Below, piece by piece: positions 18,327-28,330 of a DNA stretch of 64,000 nucleotides. The notes beneath the pieces were generated by a model, which saw only the letters and a list, made by a program, of their open reading frames with translations, ran no database searches and was not told the DNA's origin. The DNA comes from an uncultured Paracoccaceae bacterium (GTDB lineage: Bacteria > Pseudomonadota > Alphaproteobacteria > Rhodobacterales > Rhodobacteraceae). The stretch lies in contig CALSNT010000009.1 in NCBI GenBank assembly GCA_943787785.1, forward strand, positions 124,001-188,000, written 5' to 3'. Every line of letters starts with the position of its first letter. Position 1 is the first letter of the stretch. A program made the translations under genes and the position numbers.

Positions 18327-19331
18327 TTAGCGCAAACCTGCACGTGTTGCGGCACGGTCAATTGCGGCAATAGTGGCGTCTGGGTCGGCATGATGTGGCA
18401 TGTGACCAACGCCCTCTAGCGTGGTCAGGTTGGCACTTGGAACCCGCGCAACCATCGCCTCGGCATGGATGTCAAAATAGACGATCGTGTCTGCGGTTCC
18501 GTGTATGATCTCAATCGGCAACGTTAAGGCGGGATAGCGCGGGGCCAAGGCCCGGATATGGTCCAGCAGAGCCTTCACTTGCTGCGCATTGGCGCGCTGG
18601 CTGGCTGGGCGCAGCGTCAATTCGGGGCCAAAATAATCGCGATATCCGGCTGGTAGCGCGTCCGGAGCAAACACGTTGGCGAGCCCGCTATTGATCAGCT
18701 TTTCGGTGGCGAAAGCCCCGACCAAGGGCGGAAGGATTGCCCCACCGATGGCCGTGCCGTTGACATCATAGGTCCAGTCCAGACCTGTGTCCCACGGGTG
18801 GCTGACACCCGACAGGGTAACTATCGCCGCAGGTGCGTGGTTCAGCGCCCAGGCCATTGTAACAGCACCTCCGAAGGAATGACCGACAACGATCGGATCC
18901 TCCACCCCCAGTTGCAGGCTCGCTTCGTGTAACATTGCGGCTTGCGCCTCGGGGCCTTCGCCAAGTGCGCCGAGGCCGCCATACCCGCTCAACCGATCAG
19001 TGTAGCCGTGTCCGGGGCGATCGAAGGCGATAACGCGGTAGCGATCGGCCAGCGTGTTGAACAGATCGAAAGTAAAATCGCGCAGGTTGCCGCCAGCACC
19101 GTGGATCAGGATCAAATCAGGTCCGGAGCCGCGTACAACCGCGCGCACACGCTCTCCACTCTCAAGCGTAATGAATTGCCCGATGGGCGGGAAGGTGGCC
19201 AGTCCACCGACCTCGCGCGCGTCGGCGCGTCGGTCTGTCCAGAAGGCCGCAACGACGATTAGCGACGCGAGGACGCCAAGGCTAATTGCCAATTTGCGCC
19301 AGATCGAACGGGGTTGTCTGATAGATGTCAT
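18327..19331 (-). CDS. Membrane-anchored alpha/beta hydrolase
   Basis: About 334 residues. An N-terminal helix (about 10-28, [17 protein letters not shown]) is an anchor or uncleaved signal. The alpha/beta fold follows: oxyanion motif H-G-A-G-G-N, the strand [11 protein letters not shown], the nucleophile elbow G-H-S-F-G-G-A (Ser), an acid near H-G-T-A-D and the last histidine in G-V-G-H-M-P-H. The substrate is unknown. The ATG at 19331 lies 50 bases inside the 3' end of metA in another frame, an unusually long overlap; a TTG start further in would shorten it but cut the membrane segment. Confidence 0.85.
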   Translation of the reverse strand: MTSIRQPRSIWRKLAISLGVLASLIVVAAFWTDRRADAREVGGLATFPPIGQFITLESGERVRAVVRGSGPDLILIHGAGGNLRDFTFDLFNTLADRYRVIAFDRPGHGYTDRLSGYGGLGALGEGPEAQAAMLHEASLQLGVEDPIVVGHSFGGAVTMAWALNHAPAAIVTLSGVSHPWDTGLDWTYDVNGTAIGGAILPPLVGAFATEKLINSGLANVFAPDALPAGYRDYFGPELTLRPASQRANAQQVKALLDHIRALAPRYPALTLPIEIIHGTADTIVYFDIHAEAMVARVPSANLTTLEGVGHMPHHADPDATIAAIDRAATRAGLR

Positions 19332-20196
19332 TGATCCAGTTCCCATACAGAAGATGACCATGCCCGCGCCACCGGTTCTGCGGCGGTCGCGTTGGGTCAT
19401 CTAGGGGATAATAGTTACAAGGCACGTTGATCGACGTGCCTGCGTCGATATCGCGATCGTATTCTTCCTTCAGCGTGCCGCTGTCATACTCGAAATGATT
19501 GAAGATATAGAGCGCACGCTTGTCCTCATCCTGCACCAGGCATGGCCCAACCTCGGGCGAGGACATCAGCGTCGTCAGCCCGGCAGCGTCCAGCTCACCC
19601 TGGCGTATCTCGGTCCAGCGGCTGACCGGGATCACGCAATCGTCCGAAAACCCGCGCAGGTATGGGCTGTCGGGTACCGTAACCTCGTGGCGGAAACAGC
19701 CGAAGGCCTTCGCATCCAGCATGTGCTTTTCGACCCCGTGGAAGTGCCAGGCCATCGCCATCCCGCCCCAGCACACGCCGAAGGTGGAATGCACGTTGGT
19801 CCGGGTCCAGTCCATGACGCGGCGAAGCTCATCCCAATAGGTCACCTCCTCAAACGGCAGGTGCTCGATCGGCGCGCCGGTGATGATGAGGCCGTCAAAG
19901 CGCTCGTTCTGTACCTCTTCGAACGGGCGATAGAAGGCGTCCATGTGCTCGGTCGCGGTGTTGCGGGTGACATGCTCGCTCATCCGGATCAGCGTCAGCT
20001 CGATCTGCAATGGTGTCGCGCCGATGAGGCGGGCGAACTGAGTCTCGGTCTGGATCTTCTTCGGCATCAGGTTCAACAGGCCGATTTTCAGGGGTCGGAT
20101 ATCTTGCCGCGACGCCTGATCCTCGGACATGACCATGACCCCTTCGGTGCTGAGCACGTCAAAGGCAGGCAGGTCCGAGGGCAGTTTGATGGGCAT
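19282..20196 (-). CDS. metAA: Homoserine O-acyltransferase MetA (acetyl- or succinyltransferase)
   Basis: A 304-residue MetA-family enzyme that activates homoserine in the first committed step of methionine synthesis. The catalytic cysteine is in F-G-V-C-W-G-G-M-A (about 140-148), the glutamate/histidine pair in [13 protein letters not shown] (about 235-247). Many alphaproteobacterial MetA proteins use acetyl-CoA rather than succinyl-CoA, depending on one active-site residue; I cannot settle which from sequence alone. The 49 bases in front of it contain no SAM-II riboswitch, although this class often has one before metA. It follows the P-loop protein gene and may share its transcript. Confidence 0.93.
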   Translation of the reverse strand: MPIKLPSDLPAFDVLSTEGVMVMSEDQASRQDIRPLKIGLLNLMPKKIQTETQFARLIGATPLQIELTLIRMSEHVTRNTATEHMDAFYRPFEEVQNERFDGLIITGAPIEHLPFEEVTYWDELRRVMDWTRTNVHSTFGVCWGGMAMAWHFHGVEKHMLDAKAFGCFRHEVTVPDSPYLRGFSDDCVIPVSRWTEIRQGELDAAGLTTLMSSPEVGPCLVQDEDKRALYIFNHFEYDSGTLKEEYDRDIDAGTSINVPCNYYPLDDPTRPPQNRWRGHGHLLYGNWINDIYQTTPFDLAQIGN

Positions 20197-20245
20197 GGGG
20201 CAGGGGTCCGATGATGTCAGAAGGGGTCAGATAGGACGCTTGGGC

Positions 20246-21103
20246 CTATCCCTCAAGGGCGCGGATCATTAGCGTATTGAAATCCGATGCGTCACTGATG
20301 CTTGAAACATCACTGGCGGCAACCGTGACGCCCCAGTTTTTCGCAATCGCGGCATAGCGCGGCTGACGATGCGCCAAGGCGCGGGCATAGGTCCAGCGGA
20401 TGAAGGCGTCTGGGTCAACTGTTTCCTCGGGCTGTCCGGTTTCGGCCAGATAGGTTGCCCATGACTGATCGAGGAAATCCGGCGCATAGCACATTGGCTT
20501 GGGCGCCCGGTCGAACCGGCGGATCAATTCTTCGGTGTGTGCCTCGGTGCCTTCGATCCAGACGGGTAACAGTTGCTGGCTCAGCGCGCTCAGGATCGGG
20601 TCATCGGGGTTTTCCGGGTCCACAACTTCGCAGAACGAGCCTGAGCTGTCGCAGACGAAATTGTCATATCCATAAAGCCGCTTGGCCCGATCAATGAAAT
20701 GCGCGGTATCCAGCAAGGCGGATTTCTCGGCCTCGGCGTGAAGCGCCTGACGGCGACGATATTCTTCTATCGGCATGCCGCCTTTATCTGAGTCACCCGG
20801 CTTGCCCAAATAGCTGCTCAGGGGCGCGAGGTTCTCGAACGTGATGTTGGAGGCGATGTAGATGCTGTCTGTGCGCAGAAGCTGCGCCAGAAACGGCACC
20901 TTCATCGCCTCGGCCTTGGCGTTGTCGGCAATATGTTCGCCCATGTAGCGAGTGCCGATCCGGTAGTCGACGGAGTAGTGGAACCAATCACCAGTATCGC
21001 GCAGCAGGTCTGAGACATGGGTTTTCCCAAGACCTGACATCCCAAAAAGCAGGACGCGTTTGGCCGGGGCATCGGTCCAGTCTTTGGCGGAGGAATAGAG
21101 CAT
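20246..21103 (-). CDS. P-loop ATPase/kinase-like protein, function unknown
   Basis: 285 residues. A clear Walker A, G-M-S-G-L-G-K-T, lies at about 22-29 near the N-terminus, so it binds ATP or GTP. The next part (D-Y-R-I-G-T-R-Y-M-G) and the later F-V-C-D-S-S-G-S-F-C-E-V resemble a nucleotide-kinase-like fold, but I know no reaction. No signal peptide or membrane helix. Similar 'ATPase' genes occur next to metA in related bacteria as far as I recall; a methionine link is not shown. Confidence 0.75.
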   Translation of the reverse strand: MLYSSAKDWTDAPAKRVLLFGMSGLGKTHVSDLLRDTGDWFHYSVDYRIGTRYMGEHIADNAKAEAMKVPFLAQLLRTDSIYIASNITFENLAPLSSYLGKPGDSDKGGMPIEEYRRRQALHAEAEKSALLDTAHFIDRAKRLYGYDNFVCDSSGSFCEVVDPENPDDPILSALSQQLLPVWIEGTEAHTEELIRRFDRAPKPMCYAPDFLDQSWATYLAETGQPEETVDPDAFIRWTYARALAHRQPRYAAIAKNWGVTVAASDVSSISDASDFNTLMIRALEG

Positions 21104-21226
21104 TGGCAGGCCTTTGCGCGTTTGTTGGGCCTTCTTACATCAGGTCGCTTGCCGATGAAAACGCCACAACGCCCTGCCCAAACCTTCTCTGACGGTCATT
21201 GGTTTAGAAATATCCCGGGGAGGTCT

Positions 21227-21244
21227 GGAGGGGCTGGCCCCTCC
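21227..21244. repeat. Perfect GC hairpin between the P-loop and DMT genes
   Basis: GGAGGGGC and GCCCCTCC flank two bases, so a 7- to 8-base-pair stem forms in RNA from either strand. There is no T tract on either side. Hairpins of this look recur between genes in roseobacters; it may be a dispersed repeat or a factor-dependent terminator for the DMT gene that starts at 22185. Confidence 0.5.
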
Positions 21245-21276
21245 ATCCATCGCCCTCGGCCAGGACACGGCGGATT

Positions 21277-22185
21277 TCATATCCGACGGCCCCACTTCAG
21301 AATACGACCATCCAGAACAACCATCCCAAACGCTAGTAACGCAAACCCAGCGTAGGCCTGCGCTGGCAACGCTTCGGCGCGAAATAGCGTGCCCAGCAGG
21401 ATAGCGACCGGAGGGATCAGCAACGTTGTCAGCATCAGGTTGCTGGCGCCGGCGCTGGCCAGAATGCGATAATACAGCAGGTAGGCAATCGCTGTCGCTG
21501 CGATTGCGAAATACGCAATCGCCAGTACCGTGTCGCTTTGCAGTGCCAAAGTCAGTGGTCCGTCCACCTTCCAGGCCAGTGGGATCATAATCAGCGAACT
21601 GCCCGTCAACATCCCTGCGGCTGCGACCTGAGGCGCGATTCCACTTAGCATCTGGCGTGCCCAAGAACTGGCTAGCGCATAGCTGAGAGACGCGCCAAGA
21701 ACTGCGAGTTGTGCGAGCGACTTGGGATCAAACGCCAGCAGCGACTTGAAGCCGATTGCCATCGCCACTCCGGCAAATCCCAGTGAAATTCCGATGGCTC
21801 GCCGCGCTGTCAAACGCTCGTCGCTGAATGCGACAGCCGCGATCAGAAACCCGAATATGGCCGTGGTTGCATTCAGGATTGAGGCAAGGCCGGTTTCAAT
21901 CGTCAGTTGGCCCCAGGCGATCAGCGAAAACGGGATTACGTTATTCAGGAAACCCATAACCAGAAACGCGCCCCAAACGCGCAGGCTGCGGGGGACGGGC
22001 AATCGGCGCAGCACCACGTACAGCCACAGAATTACCGCCGCCCAGCCAACCCGGTGGGCGACCACAGTGAGGACGCCGATCTCGTCCAACGCGATGCGCA
22101 TCGACAGGAAAGACCCGCCCCAGATCAGGGAGAGCAGGATCAGGTCGGCCCAGGCGGCCCGGTTGAGGGATTTCTGCGGTGTCAT
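21277..22185 (-). CDS. DMT superfamily (EamA) transporter
   Basis: 302 residues with ten predicted membrane helices in two homologous EamA halves. The first helix carries the typical S-L-I-W-G-G-S-F motif (about 17-24). The second EamA half starts near residue 150. Members export amino acids, metabolites or drugs; the substrate is not visible. Transcribed away from the porin gene's start side, 64 bases after the porin stop, so it may be the distal gene of the same transcript. Confidence 0.88.
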   Translation of the reverse strand: MTPQKSLNRAAWADLILLSLIWGGSFLSMRIALDEIGVLTVVAHRVGWAAVILWLYVVLRRLPVPRSLRVWGAFLVMGFLNNVIPFSLIAWGQLTIETGLASILNATTAIFGFLIAAVAFSDERLTARRAIGISLGFAGVAMAIGFKSLLAFDPKSLAQLAVLGASLSYALASSWARQMLSGIAPQVAAAGMLTGSSLIMIPLAWKVDGPLTLALQSDTVLAIAYFAIAATAIAYLLYYRILASAGASNLMLTTLLIPPVAILLGTLFRAEALPAQAYAGFALLAFGMVVLDGRILKWGRRI

Positions 22186-22249
22186 TAAGGTTGAATGTCA
22201 AAACGGGCCGCCGATGGCGACCCGTTTCATGCGCAGACCTGTGGACGCT

Positions 22250-23362
22250 TCAGAACGAGTATCCGACTTTCACACCGAGCGCGACGGCGGTGTTGTCTGT
22301 AAAGTCCGCCAACGCCACTCCAGGCACAGTTGATTGTGTCATCGCGTCACCAATCTCGATGAACCTGATGCCGCCGGTGACCTTGATGTTGTCGTGTGTA
22401 TACGTGGCGCCAAATCCGATGCTTGCAAACCCGTCAACCGGGCCAAGGTTGCTGACGAAATCGCCAATCGGTTCTTCATAACCAAGCGTGGCGGCGACCG
22501 ACCACATATCACTCAGCCGACGCCCAACACCCAATGTCCAGGTAACATAGTCACCCGGATAGGCAACGAGCGGTCGCCCTGCGATAATCGAATAGTCTGC
22601 CGGAGCAATTTCAAACTGACCCCATTCGACCCAGCGCACCGATCCGAACAGTAACGTATCCGCTGCGATGCCAGACTGGAACTCAAGGTTGACAGACTGA
22701 GGGGTGCTGAATTCCGTCGATGACGTTGTTGTTCCGAACGTACCACTTGTTTCGGTGGTATCCAGCGAATGCTCGATTTCCGAGTTGTATGTCAGTGCTA
22801 CGCGCAGCGCGATTTCAGGCTTTTCGTACGCGGCCCCCAAGACGTAACCCACGCCCCAATCGGCCTCACCAACGACGCTGTAACTGTCCACAAAGGGAAT
22901 CGTCGCGTTGGCTTCGGATTCCTGCAAACGCAGTCCGCCGAACAGGTTGACATTGTTCGGAAAGTTGTACTGCAAAACTCCCGTTATCGCCTGAGACGAG
23001 TATTCAGCCATCGAGCCTGCGGCCACGTAGGGAAAGCTGGCCGGATCATAGTCCACCGTCGCTCCGAACGGCTGATCGTAGATCACCGCATAAGACAATG
23101 TGTCGTTGAGATCCGCTTTGTAGGCCGCCCCGAAATTCACAAACGAAGGCGATACCTGACCCGAGGCATCAAATGGGGCCAGCAGAGGAAAACTTTCCAC
23201 CCCGGTTACGTCTGGGTTCGCCCCACCTAACGAAAACTCTGCGTAGCGGCCTTCTTCGAATAGAACAGCTATGCTTTGACCGCTCCGATCTAACCCACCA
23301 GCGCTGGCCAATGTCGTCGAGGCGGCAAGCAGTGCCGCCGCCGATGTAACAAGCGTTTTCAT
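22250..23362 (-). CDS. Outer-membrane beta-barrel protein, OmpP1/FadL/TodX family
   Basis: About 370 residues. Residues 1-21 are a signal peptide (M-K-T-L-V-T-S-A-A-A-L-L-A-A, cleaved after A-S-A). The mature protein alternates short polar and aromatic strands and ends in V-G-Y-S-F, a C-terminal aromatic signal for BAM. The N-terminal part (S-G-Q-S-I-A-V-L-F-E-E-G-R-Y-A-E) and the repeated long strands fit FadL-type channels, which pass hydrophobic compounds such as long-chain fatty acids. ATG 23362 is preferred over the upstream frame because the signal peptide starts there and GGGAGA lies about 20 bases before. Confidence 0.85.
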   Translation of the reverse strand: MKTLVTSAAALLAASTTLASAGGLDRSGQSIAVLFEEGRYAEFSLGGANPDVTGVESFPLLAPFDASGQVSPSFVNFGAAYKADLNDTLSYAVIYDQPFGATVDYDPASFPYVAAGSMAEYSSQAITGVLQYNFPNNVNLFGGLRLQESEANATIPFVDSYSVVGEADWGVGYVLGAAYEKPEIALRVALTYNSEIEHSLDTTETSGTFGTTTSSTEFSTPQSVNLEFQSGIAADTLLFGSVRWVEWGQFEIAPADYSIIAGRPLVAYPGDYVTWTLGVGRRLSDMWSVAATLGYEEPIGDFVSNLGPVDGFASIGFGATYTHDNIKVTGGIRFIEIGDAMTQSTVPGVALADFTDNTAVALGVKVGYSF

Positions 23363-23468
23363 GACTCGTAATCCTGTGATCTCTCCCAAATCGGAAACAA
23401 GGTTACGGCGAGCACGGAATTGTACAAACCTGCCCCTTACGTCACTGCCTTGCTTCTGGGCAAGAACG

Positions 23469-24347
23469 TTACTTTTTTGGCACAGATCGGGCTTCGCGCC
23501 AGATATTCAGGTAGTTTGCGCCAAAAATAACCACTGCGCCGATCAGGACCATCGGGTCGAGTGATTCGGAATAAAGCCACATTCCAATCAGTGCGATCAC
23601 CGGTAGCCGGGCGAAATCAACCGGCATGACAACCGCTGCCGGGGCCAGCGACAAAGCACGGGTGAGGCAAAAATGTGCAACCAGCCCGGCGACGGCAACC
23701 AGCGCGACCCAGGGCCACATCGCGGTGGATGGCCACGCAATGTCTCCGTCGATCCCGGCGGTGAGGACGCCGAAGGCCGCTTGCATCATAGTCAGCCAGA
23801 ACAGGATCGTGGTGATGCTGACGCTGCGCGACAACAGCCTGGTAAACACAGCCGAAACTGCAAATCCGACCGCCGCCAGCGCTCCGGCAGCGACGCCCCA
23901 GCCGAGTGGCTCGATCCAGGGGCGCGTGACAATCAGGATGCCGACGAACCCGACCAGAAGCGTGGCAGCACGGAACCCTGTGATCCGCTCACCCAGAATG
24001 AAAATGGCAAGCAGCGTTGCCCAAAGGGGTGCGGTGAATTCAAGCGCGAAGACCTGCGCCAGCGGGACGGCGGTAATCGCGAAAAACCAGAAATTCTGTC
24101 CGGCGAAATGGCCGATGTTACGGATCAGATGTAGCCCGAAATGCCGGGTGGAGATCTGGCTGCGCGTCCCTGCGAGCGTCGCAACGCCGATAACAATCGC
24201 GAGTCCGATGAACGAGCGGTACATCATCAATTCAAACGTATCGAGTTCCGAAGAAATCGCCCTGCCGGCCACCGCCATCGAGGAAAAAGAGACAATCGCC
24301 CCGATCATCCAGAACGCTGCCCGAACTGGATTTTGCTCAGTCGGCAT
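23469..24347 (-). CDS. DMT superfamily (EamA) transporter
   Basis: 292 residues, ten predicted membrane helices in two EamA halves. It starts M-P-T-E-Q-N-P-V-R-A-A-F-W-M, with a polar start before helix 1. The gene lies nine bases after guaA on the same strand, so it is probably co-transcribed; in family terms that does not fix a substrate. The N-half contains F-A-I-T-A-V-P-L-A-Q-V-F-A-L, a variant of the motif in S-adenosylmethionine- and riboflavin-type DMT carriers, but this is weak. Confidence 0.88.
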   Translation of the reverse strand: MPTEQNPVRAAFWMIGAIVSFSSMAVAGRAISSELDTFELMMYRSFIGLAIVIGVATLAGTRSQISTRHFGLHLIRNIGHFAGQNFWFFAITAVPLAQVFALEFTAPLWATLLAIFILGERITGFRAATLLVGFVGILIVTRPWIEPLGWGVAAGALAAVGFAVSAVFTRLLSRSVSITTILFWLTMMQAAFGVLTAGIDGDIAWPSTAMWPWVALVAVAGLVAHFCLTRALSLAPAAVVMPVDFARLPVIALIGMWLYSESLDPMVLIGAVVIFGANYLNIWREARSVPKK

Positions 24348-24356
24348 CTGCGCCGA

Positions 24357-25913
24357 TCATTCCCACTCGATTGTTCCCGGCGGTTTCGACGTAATGTCGT
24401 AGGTCACGCGGTTAATGCCTGGAACCTCGGCCACGATGCGGGTCGAGGTTTCCATCAGAAACTCGTGGCTGAACGGATAGACATCTGCCGTCATCCCATC
24501 GACTGAGGTGACCGCGCGCATCGCGCAAGCGAAATCATAGGTGCGCCCGTCGCCCATGACGCCCACCGTGCGGACCGGCAGGATGGCGACGAAGGCTTGC
24601 CAGATCTCGTCATAGAGGCCGTGCTTGCGGATCTGGTCGATGAACACCGCATCGGCGCGGCGCAGGATGTCCAACTTTTCGCGCGTGATCTCTCCGGGGC
24701 AGCGGATCGCCAGGCCGGGGCCGGGGAAGGGGTGCCGACCGATGAAGCTGGCGGGTAGGCCAAGTTCGCGACCCAGCGCGCGCACCTCATCCTTGAACAG
24801 CTCGCGCAGGGGTTCGACCAGTTTCAGGCCCATCTTCTCGGGCAAGCCGCCGACGTTGTGGTGGCTTTTGATCGTGACCGATGGCCCGCCAGAGAAGCTG
24901 ACGCTTTCGATTACGTCCGGGTAGAGGGTGCCTTGGGCGAGGAATTCCGCGCCGCCAACCTCGCCCGCGTGTTTCTGGAACACGTCGATGAACAGGCGTC
25001 CGATGATCTTGCGCTTGGTTTCAGGGTCAGATTGCCCGTCGAGTTCACCGAGGAACAGCTCCTGTTCGTCCGCATGGATCAGCGGAATGTTATAGGTGTC
25101 GCGGAACATGCCGACGACCTCGTCGACCTCACCCTGGCGCAGCAACCCGTGGTCGACGAAAACGCAGGTCAGCTGGTCGCCGATCGCCTCGTGGATCAGG
25201 ACGGCGGCGACGGATGAATCCACACCCCCTGACAGCCCGCAGATCACCTTGGCGTCTCCGACCTGCTCGCGGATTTTCTCAATCGCTTCGTCGCGGTAGG
25301 CGCCCATGGTCCAGTCGCCGGAGAATCCGGCGAGACGGATGAAGTTCTCATACAGCTTCGCGCCGTTCGGGGTGTGGTGAACCTCGGGATGGAACTGGAC
25401 TGCGAAGAAATTGCGTGCCGGGTCGGCGACGACCGCGTATGGCGCGTTGGGCGAAGTTGCGAAGACCTCGAAACCTGGCGCAATTTTTGAGACGTGGTCG
25501 CCGTGGCTCATCCAGACCTGCTCCTTGTCGGTCAGGAACCATCCATCTAGCAGGGGCAGGGGGGTGGCCGAGGGCGTGACATAGGCGCGGCCGAATTCGG
25601 CTGTGCCTTCGCCGCGTTCGACCAGACCGCCCAGCATCTGCATCATCACCTGCTGGCCATAGCAGATGCCCAGGACCGGGACGCCGAGCGTGAAAACGCT
25701 TTCGGGCGGGCGCGGAGATCCGTCGTCGATGACGCTGCACGGCCCGCCCGACAGGATTACGGCCTTGGGCGCGAACTCCGTCAGGAAAGCACCATCGACA
25801 GCCTGGTACGGGTGGATTTCGCAGTAGACGTTCAGCTCTCGCAGGCGGCGCGCGATCAACTGCGTCACCTGGCTGCCGAAGTCGATGATCAGAAGGCGGT
25901 CATGCTGGGTCAT
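24357..25913 (-). CDS. guaA: GMP synthase (glutamine-hydrolysing)
   Basis: About 518 residues. It converts XMP to GMP using ATP and glutamine, the last step of guanine nucleotide synthesis. The N-terminal class-I amidotransferase has its nucleophile in G-I-C-Y-G-Q-Q (about 82-88) and the catalytic H and E in F-H-P-E-V. The PP-loop of the ATP pyrophosphatase domain is [10 protein letters not shown] (about 230). The dimerisation domain closes with the standard P-P-G-T-I-E-W-E end. The start is the ATG at 25913 ([15 protein letters not shown]); an in-frame extension of 12 residues lacks homology. Confidence 0.97.
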   Translation of the reverse strand: MTQHDRLLIIDFGSQVTQLIARRLRELNVYCEIHPYQAVDGAFLTEFAPKAVILSGGPCSVIDDGSPRPPESVFTLGVPVLGICYGQQVMMQMLGGLVERGEGTAEFGRAYVTPSATPLPLLDGWFLTDKEQVWMSHGDHVSKIAPGFEVFATSPNAPYAVVADPARNFFAVQFHPEVHHTPNGAKLYENFIRLAGFSGDWTMGAYRDEAIEKIREQVGDAKVICGLSGGVDSSVAAVLIHEAIGDQLTCVFVDHGLLRQGEVDEVVGMFRDTYNIPLIHADEQELFLGELDGQSDPETKRKIIGRLFIDVFQKHAGEVGGAEFLAQGTLYPDVIESVSFSGGPSVTIKSHHNVGGLPEKMGLKLVEPLRELFKDEVRALGRELGLPASFIGRHPFPGPGLAIRCPGEITREKLDILRRADAVFIDQIRKHGLYDEIWQAFVAILPVRTVGVMGDGRTYDFACAMRAVTSVDGMTADVYPFSHEFLMETSTRIVAEVPGINRVTYDITSKPPGTIEWE

Positions 25914-26321
25914 GTGGATCGGGATATGCCCGCGGGCACAGAGCGGCAAGGGGATTGATGGGTGTTATGTTCGGAAATGGCCGTGAGGTGTGCCTGTCAG
26001 TCCGCCGCCCCAAAAGCTGCGCCGTCAATGAATTGGCACGCCTTGGGTGCTATGATGATTGCAGCGGGGCGTTCTGACGTGGTGGGAGCAATCGCAGCGA
26101 GATGTGTCAGATCAGCGTTCTTAGCCGGTCTATTCGATCGCGCACCACCTTTGGACGCGAAGTGATGTTGAAGCGGACGGGTGGATTGAGCTGAAATTGG
26201 CGAATGCTGCGAAGCGCATGAATGACAGCTTTGAAGACAAGTAGTCGAAGGGCGCATAGTATTCTCCTCATGAACAATCTGTACAGATCACCCCTGTCTC
26301 AACCATTGGAACTGCCTGCGT
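25914..26321. other. 408-base gap between guaA and island 1
   Basis: The guaA promoter should lie at the left end of this gap. Short frames exist on both strands, but none has a convincing ribosome site or a recognisable product. I see no attachment-site copy of the tRNA-Phe 3' end here, although an island boundary would be expected near 26322. Confidence 0.4.
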
Positions 26322-27833
26322 GTCCGTCGTCAGGGTTTTTGGAACCAATGGCGGCCTAAACTAAGAGAGAGTTCGGCTCATCTGGTTGGTTTGATTATGC
26401 GGCGTGTTGTCTGTGATGCAAGCGCCGCGTTTCGAGTGTCTTTCGTTTGATCCTTTCCCTTTGTTTTAGAATGGCTTTGTCGCGTCCGAAGTAGACGTCG
26501 GCGGGTGTGACGTTGTTGATGCTCTCGTGGTAGCGCTGGTGATTGTAGTGGTCGACGAAGGCTTCGATCTGGGCTTCGAGATCGCCGGGCAGGAAGTAGT
26601 TTTCCAGCAAGATGCGGTTCTTCAGGGTCTGATGCCACCGCTCGATCTTGCCTTGGGTTTGCGGATGATACGGCGCACCGCGTGAGTGCTTCATGCCTTT
26701 GTCTTGCAACCATTCCGCCAAGTCGCCTGAGACGTAGCTGGACCCGTTGTCGCTCAGCAGGCGTGGCTTGTGGACGACATGAACCTGATCACAGCCGGAC
26801 GCCTGCAAAGCCAGAGTCCAGCGTGTCCGTCACATCTTCAGCCCGCATGTTGGTGCAAAGCTTCCACGAGATGATGTAGCGGCTGTAATCGTCGAGGATC
26901 GTGCTGAGATAGAACCAGCCCCAGCCCAGAACCTTGATGTAGGTGAAGTCGGTCTGCCAAAGCTGATTGATCGCCGTGGTCTTGTCTTTGAACTCGCTGG
27001 CCGCCTTTATCACGATGAAGGCAGGGCTGGTGATCAGATCGTGCGCCTTCAGCATCCGATACGTCGAAGCTTCTGATACAAAGTAGCTTTCTTGATCTGT
27101 GAACGTCACCGCCAGCTCTCGCGGCGACAGCTCCGTCTCTTTCAAGCGCAGCTTGACGACCTTGCGCCGCACCTCGTCAGGGAATGCGGTTCCAGACGTG
27201 TTTTGGCTTGGGAGATTGATCCTGCAGGCCAGCCTCGCCACGCTGCAGATACCGATCATACCAGCGATAGAATGTGGTGCGGGGGATGCCCAGTTTGGCC
27301 AGTGTCAGACGCGCCGACAGGTGGCTTTCTTCGACCAGCCGGATGATCTCTAACTTCTCAGATGCAGGGTACCTCATTCGTGGTCGCCCCCACCGTCGAA
27401 CATGCTTTTTTTGAGCAAGACGCAGTTCGAGCGTCTGCTCCGCCACGACCTCTTTCAGATCCTGCGCTTCACGGCGCAGTTCCTTCACCTCGTCAGTGTT
27501 TGCAGCACGCGCTGTATCGCCCGCCAGCCGCTTCTTCCGGCTTCCATGAAGTCCTTGGACCATTTGTAATAGATGCCCTGCGAGATGCCTTCACGGCGGC
27601 ACAGCTCAGCAATGCTGTCCTCGCCGCGCAGCCGTCCAGCACGATCCGGATCTTCTCTTCTGATGAATAATGCTTGCGGGTGGCCCGCTTGATGTCTTTG
27701 ACGATCTTCTCGCCAGGGCTTTTCGTTTCCAGTTGTCTGTCTCATCGTCCACTCCTCAGTGGTTACGATGAGCCAACAAACCCTCTCTTAGCAAATAACG
27801 CCTATTTGGACCCATAGGCGCTGACGTCAGACA
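26322..27833 (-). mobile_element. IS3 family element, decayed copy (about 1512 bp)
   Basis: The ends are TGTCCGTCGTCAGG at 26322 and, reading in from the other side, TGTCTGACGTCAGC at 27833. Extended terminal repeats match the intact copy at 30710-32212, which lies in the opposite orientation. The transposase frames are broken: OrfA frameshifts near 27660 and again near 27520, and the OrfB catalytic domain splits near 26800. No flanking direct repeat is evident. The copy differs from the intact one at many positions, so the two were not duplicated recently. Confidence 0.85.
26395..27745 (-). pseudogene. IS3 family transposase, frameshifted (OrfA and OrfB)
   Basis: The pieces align in order with the intact OrfA/OrfB at 30796-32138: an HTH OrfA piece (E-D-S-I-A-E-L-C-R-R-E-G-I-S), a leucine-rich linker, and OrfB with the rve integrase core T-D-F-T-Y-I-K-V-L-G-W, S-D-N-G-S-S-Y and K-I-E-R-W-H as D, D and E residues. 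Several one-base shifts separate them, so no functional enzyme is made. It could only be mobilised by the intact copy acting on its ends. Confidence 0.85.
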
Positions 27834-28081
27834 GCAAAAGGATCCAAGTGATCCCGTCGCTTGAACTAAGTCACGCAGAACGGTTTCACTACCATCTCGC
27901 TTTGAGAAACCCGCTTCCAACCCGTCCGTTCTATTTCAAACAATGCATCAAGGACTGCTGGCAGAAGACAACCTGGGCAGATTCCGAACTAGACATCCAA
28001 CCTGCGTACGATTCCGAAGGTTGGAACCGATACATCACCAAGGGTGCGGACATCGACTGGAACAACTTTCACATCGCCTGA
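27834..28081 (+). pseudogene. C-terminal fragment of an HUH-type replication initiator (Rep)
   Basis: An open frame runs straight out of the IS3 end at 27833 to the stop at 28081 (about 82 residues; a GTG at 27848 gives 77). R-F-H-Y-H-L-A-L contains an H-x-H metal-binding motif and G-W-N-R-Y-I-T-K-G a Y-x-x-K motif, in the order and spacing expected for HUH endonucleases that nick DNA in rolling-circle replication of plasmids and phages. W-Q-K-T-T-W and the final D-W-N-N-F-H are also typical of this type. The N-terminal part is missing: the IS3 element cut it off. Assignment rests on motifs only. Confidence 0.5.
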
Positions 28082-28210
28082 CGAAAACGTCGCACCGTGA
28101 ATTCCCAGTCTACATACAAGAATCCGAGTTGCAGTGTCCCGATACTGCTTCAATGGATACTAATACTCAAAAATACTCATTCTTTATCAACAACTTATAG
28201 GAGAAACCAC

Positions 28211-28318
28211 ATGGCAAACTTTGAAAGACAATACGGAAACGACAAAAATGCCAAACACAAAACGTACACACACAACTTTCCTGTCGAACTCATTTCAAGA
28301 CTCGAAGGACTCCCATAA
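28211..28318 (+). CDS. Small 35-aa protein next to the Rep fragment
   Basis: An ATG at 28211 with AGGAGA about 8 bases before it starts a 35-residue, strongly polar product (M-A-N-F-E-R-Q-Y-G-N-D-K-N-A-K-H-K). It stops 12 bases before the IS256 end, so it is not cut by it. The codon use is AT-richer than that of the chromosome. The F-P-V-E-L-I-S-R-L ending resembles the start of a ribbon-helix-helix or short DNA-binding protein, but I recognise no family. It fits an accessory gene of the replicon to which the Rep fragment belongs. Confidence 0.4.
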   Translation: MANFERQYGNDKNAKHKTYTHNFPVELISRLEGLP

Positions 28319-28330
28319 TCTGGATGCTAC

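Noticed and set aside
20197-20245. SAM-II riboswitch in front of metA
   Set aside because: Common before metA in this class, but the 49-base gap has neither the length nor the conserved words of the motif.
25997-26257. Minus-strand 86-codon frame between guaA and island 1
   Set aside because: No ribosome site or motif; amino-acid make-up like random GC-rich translation.
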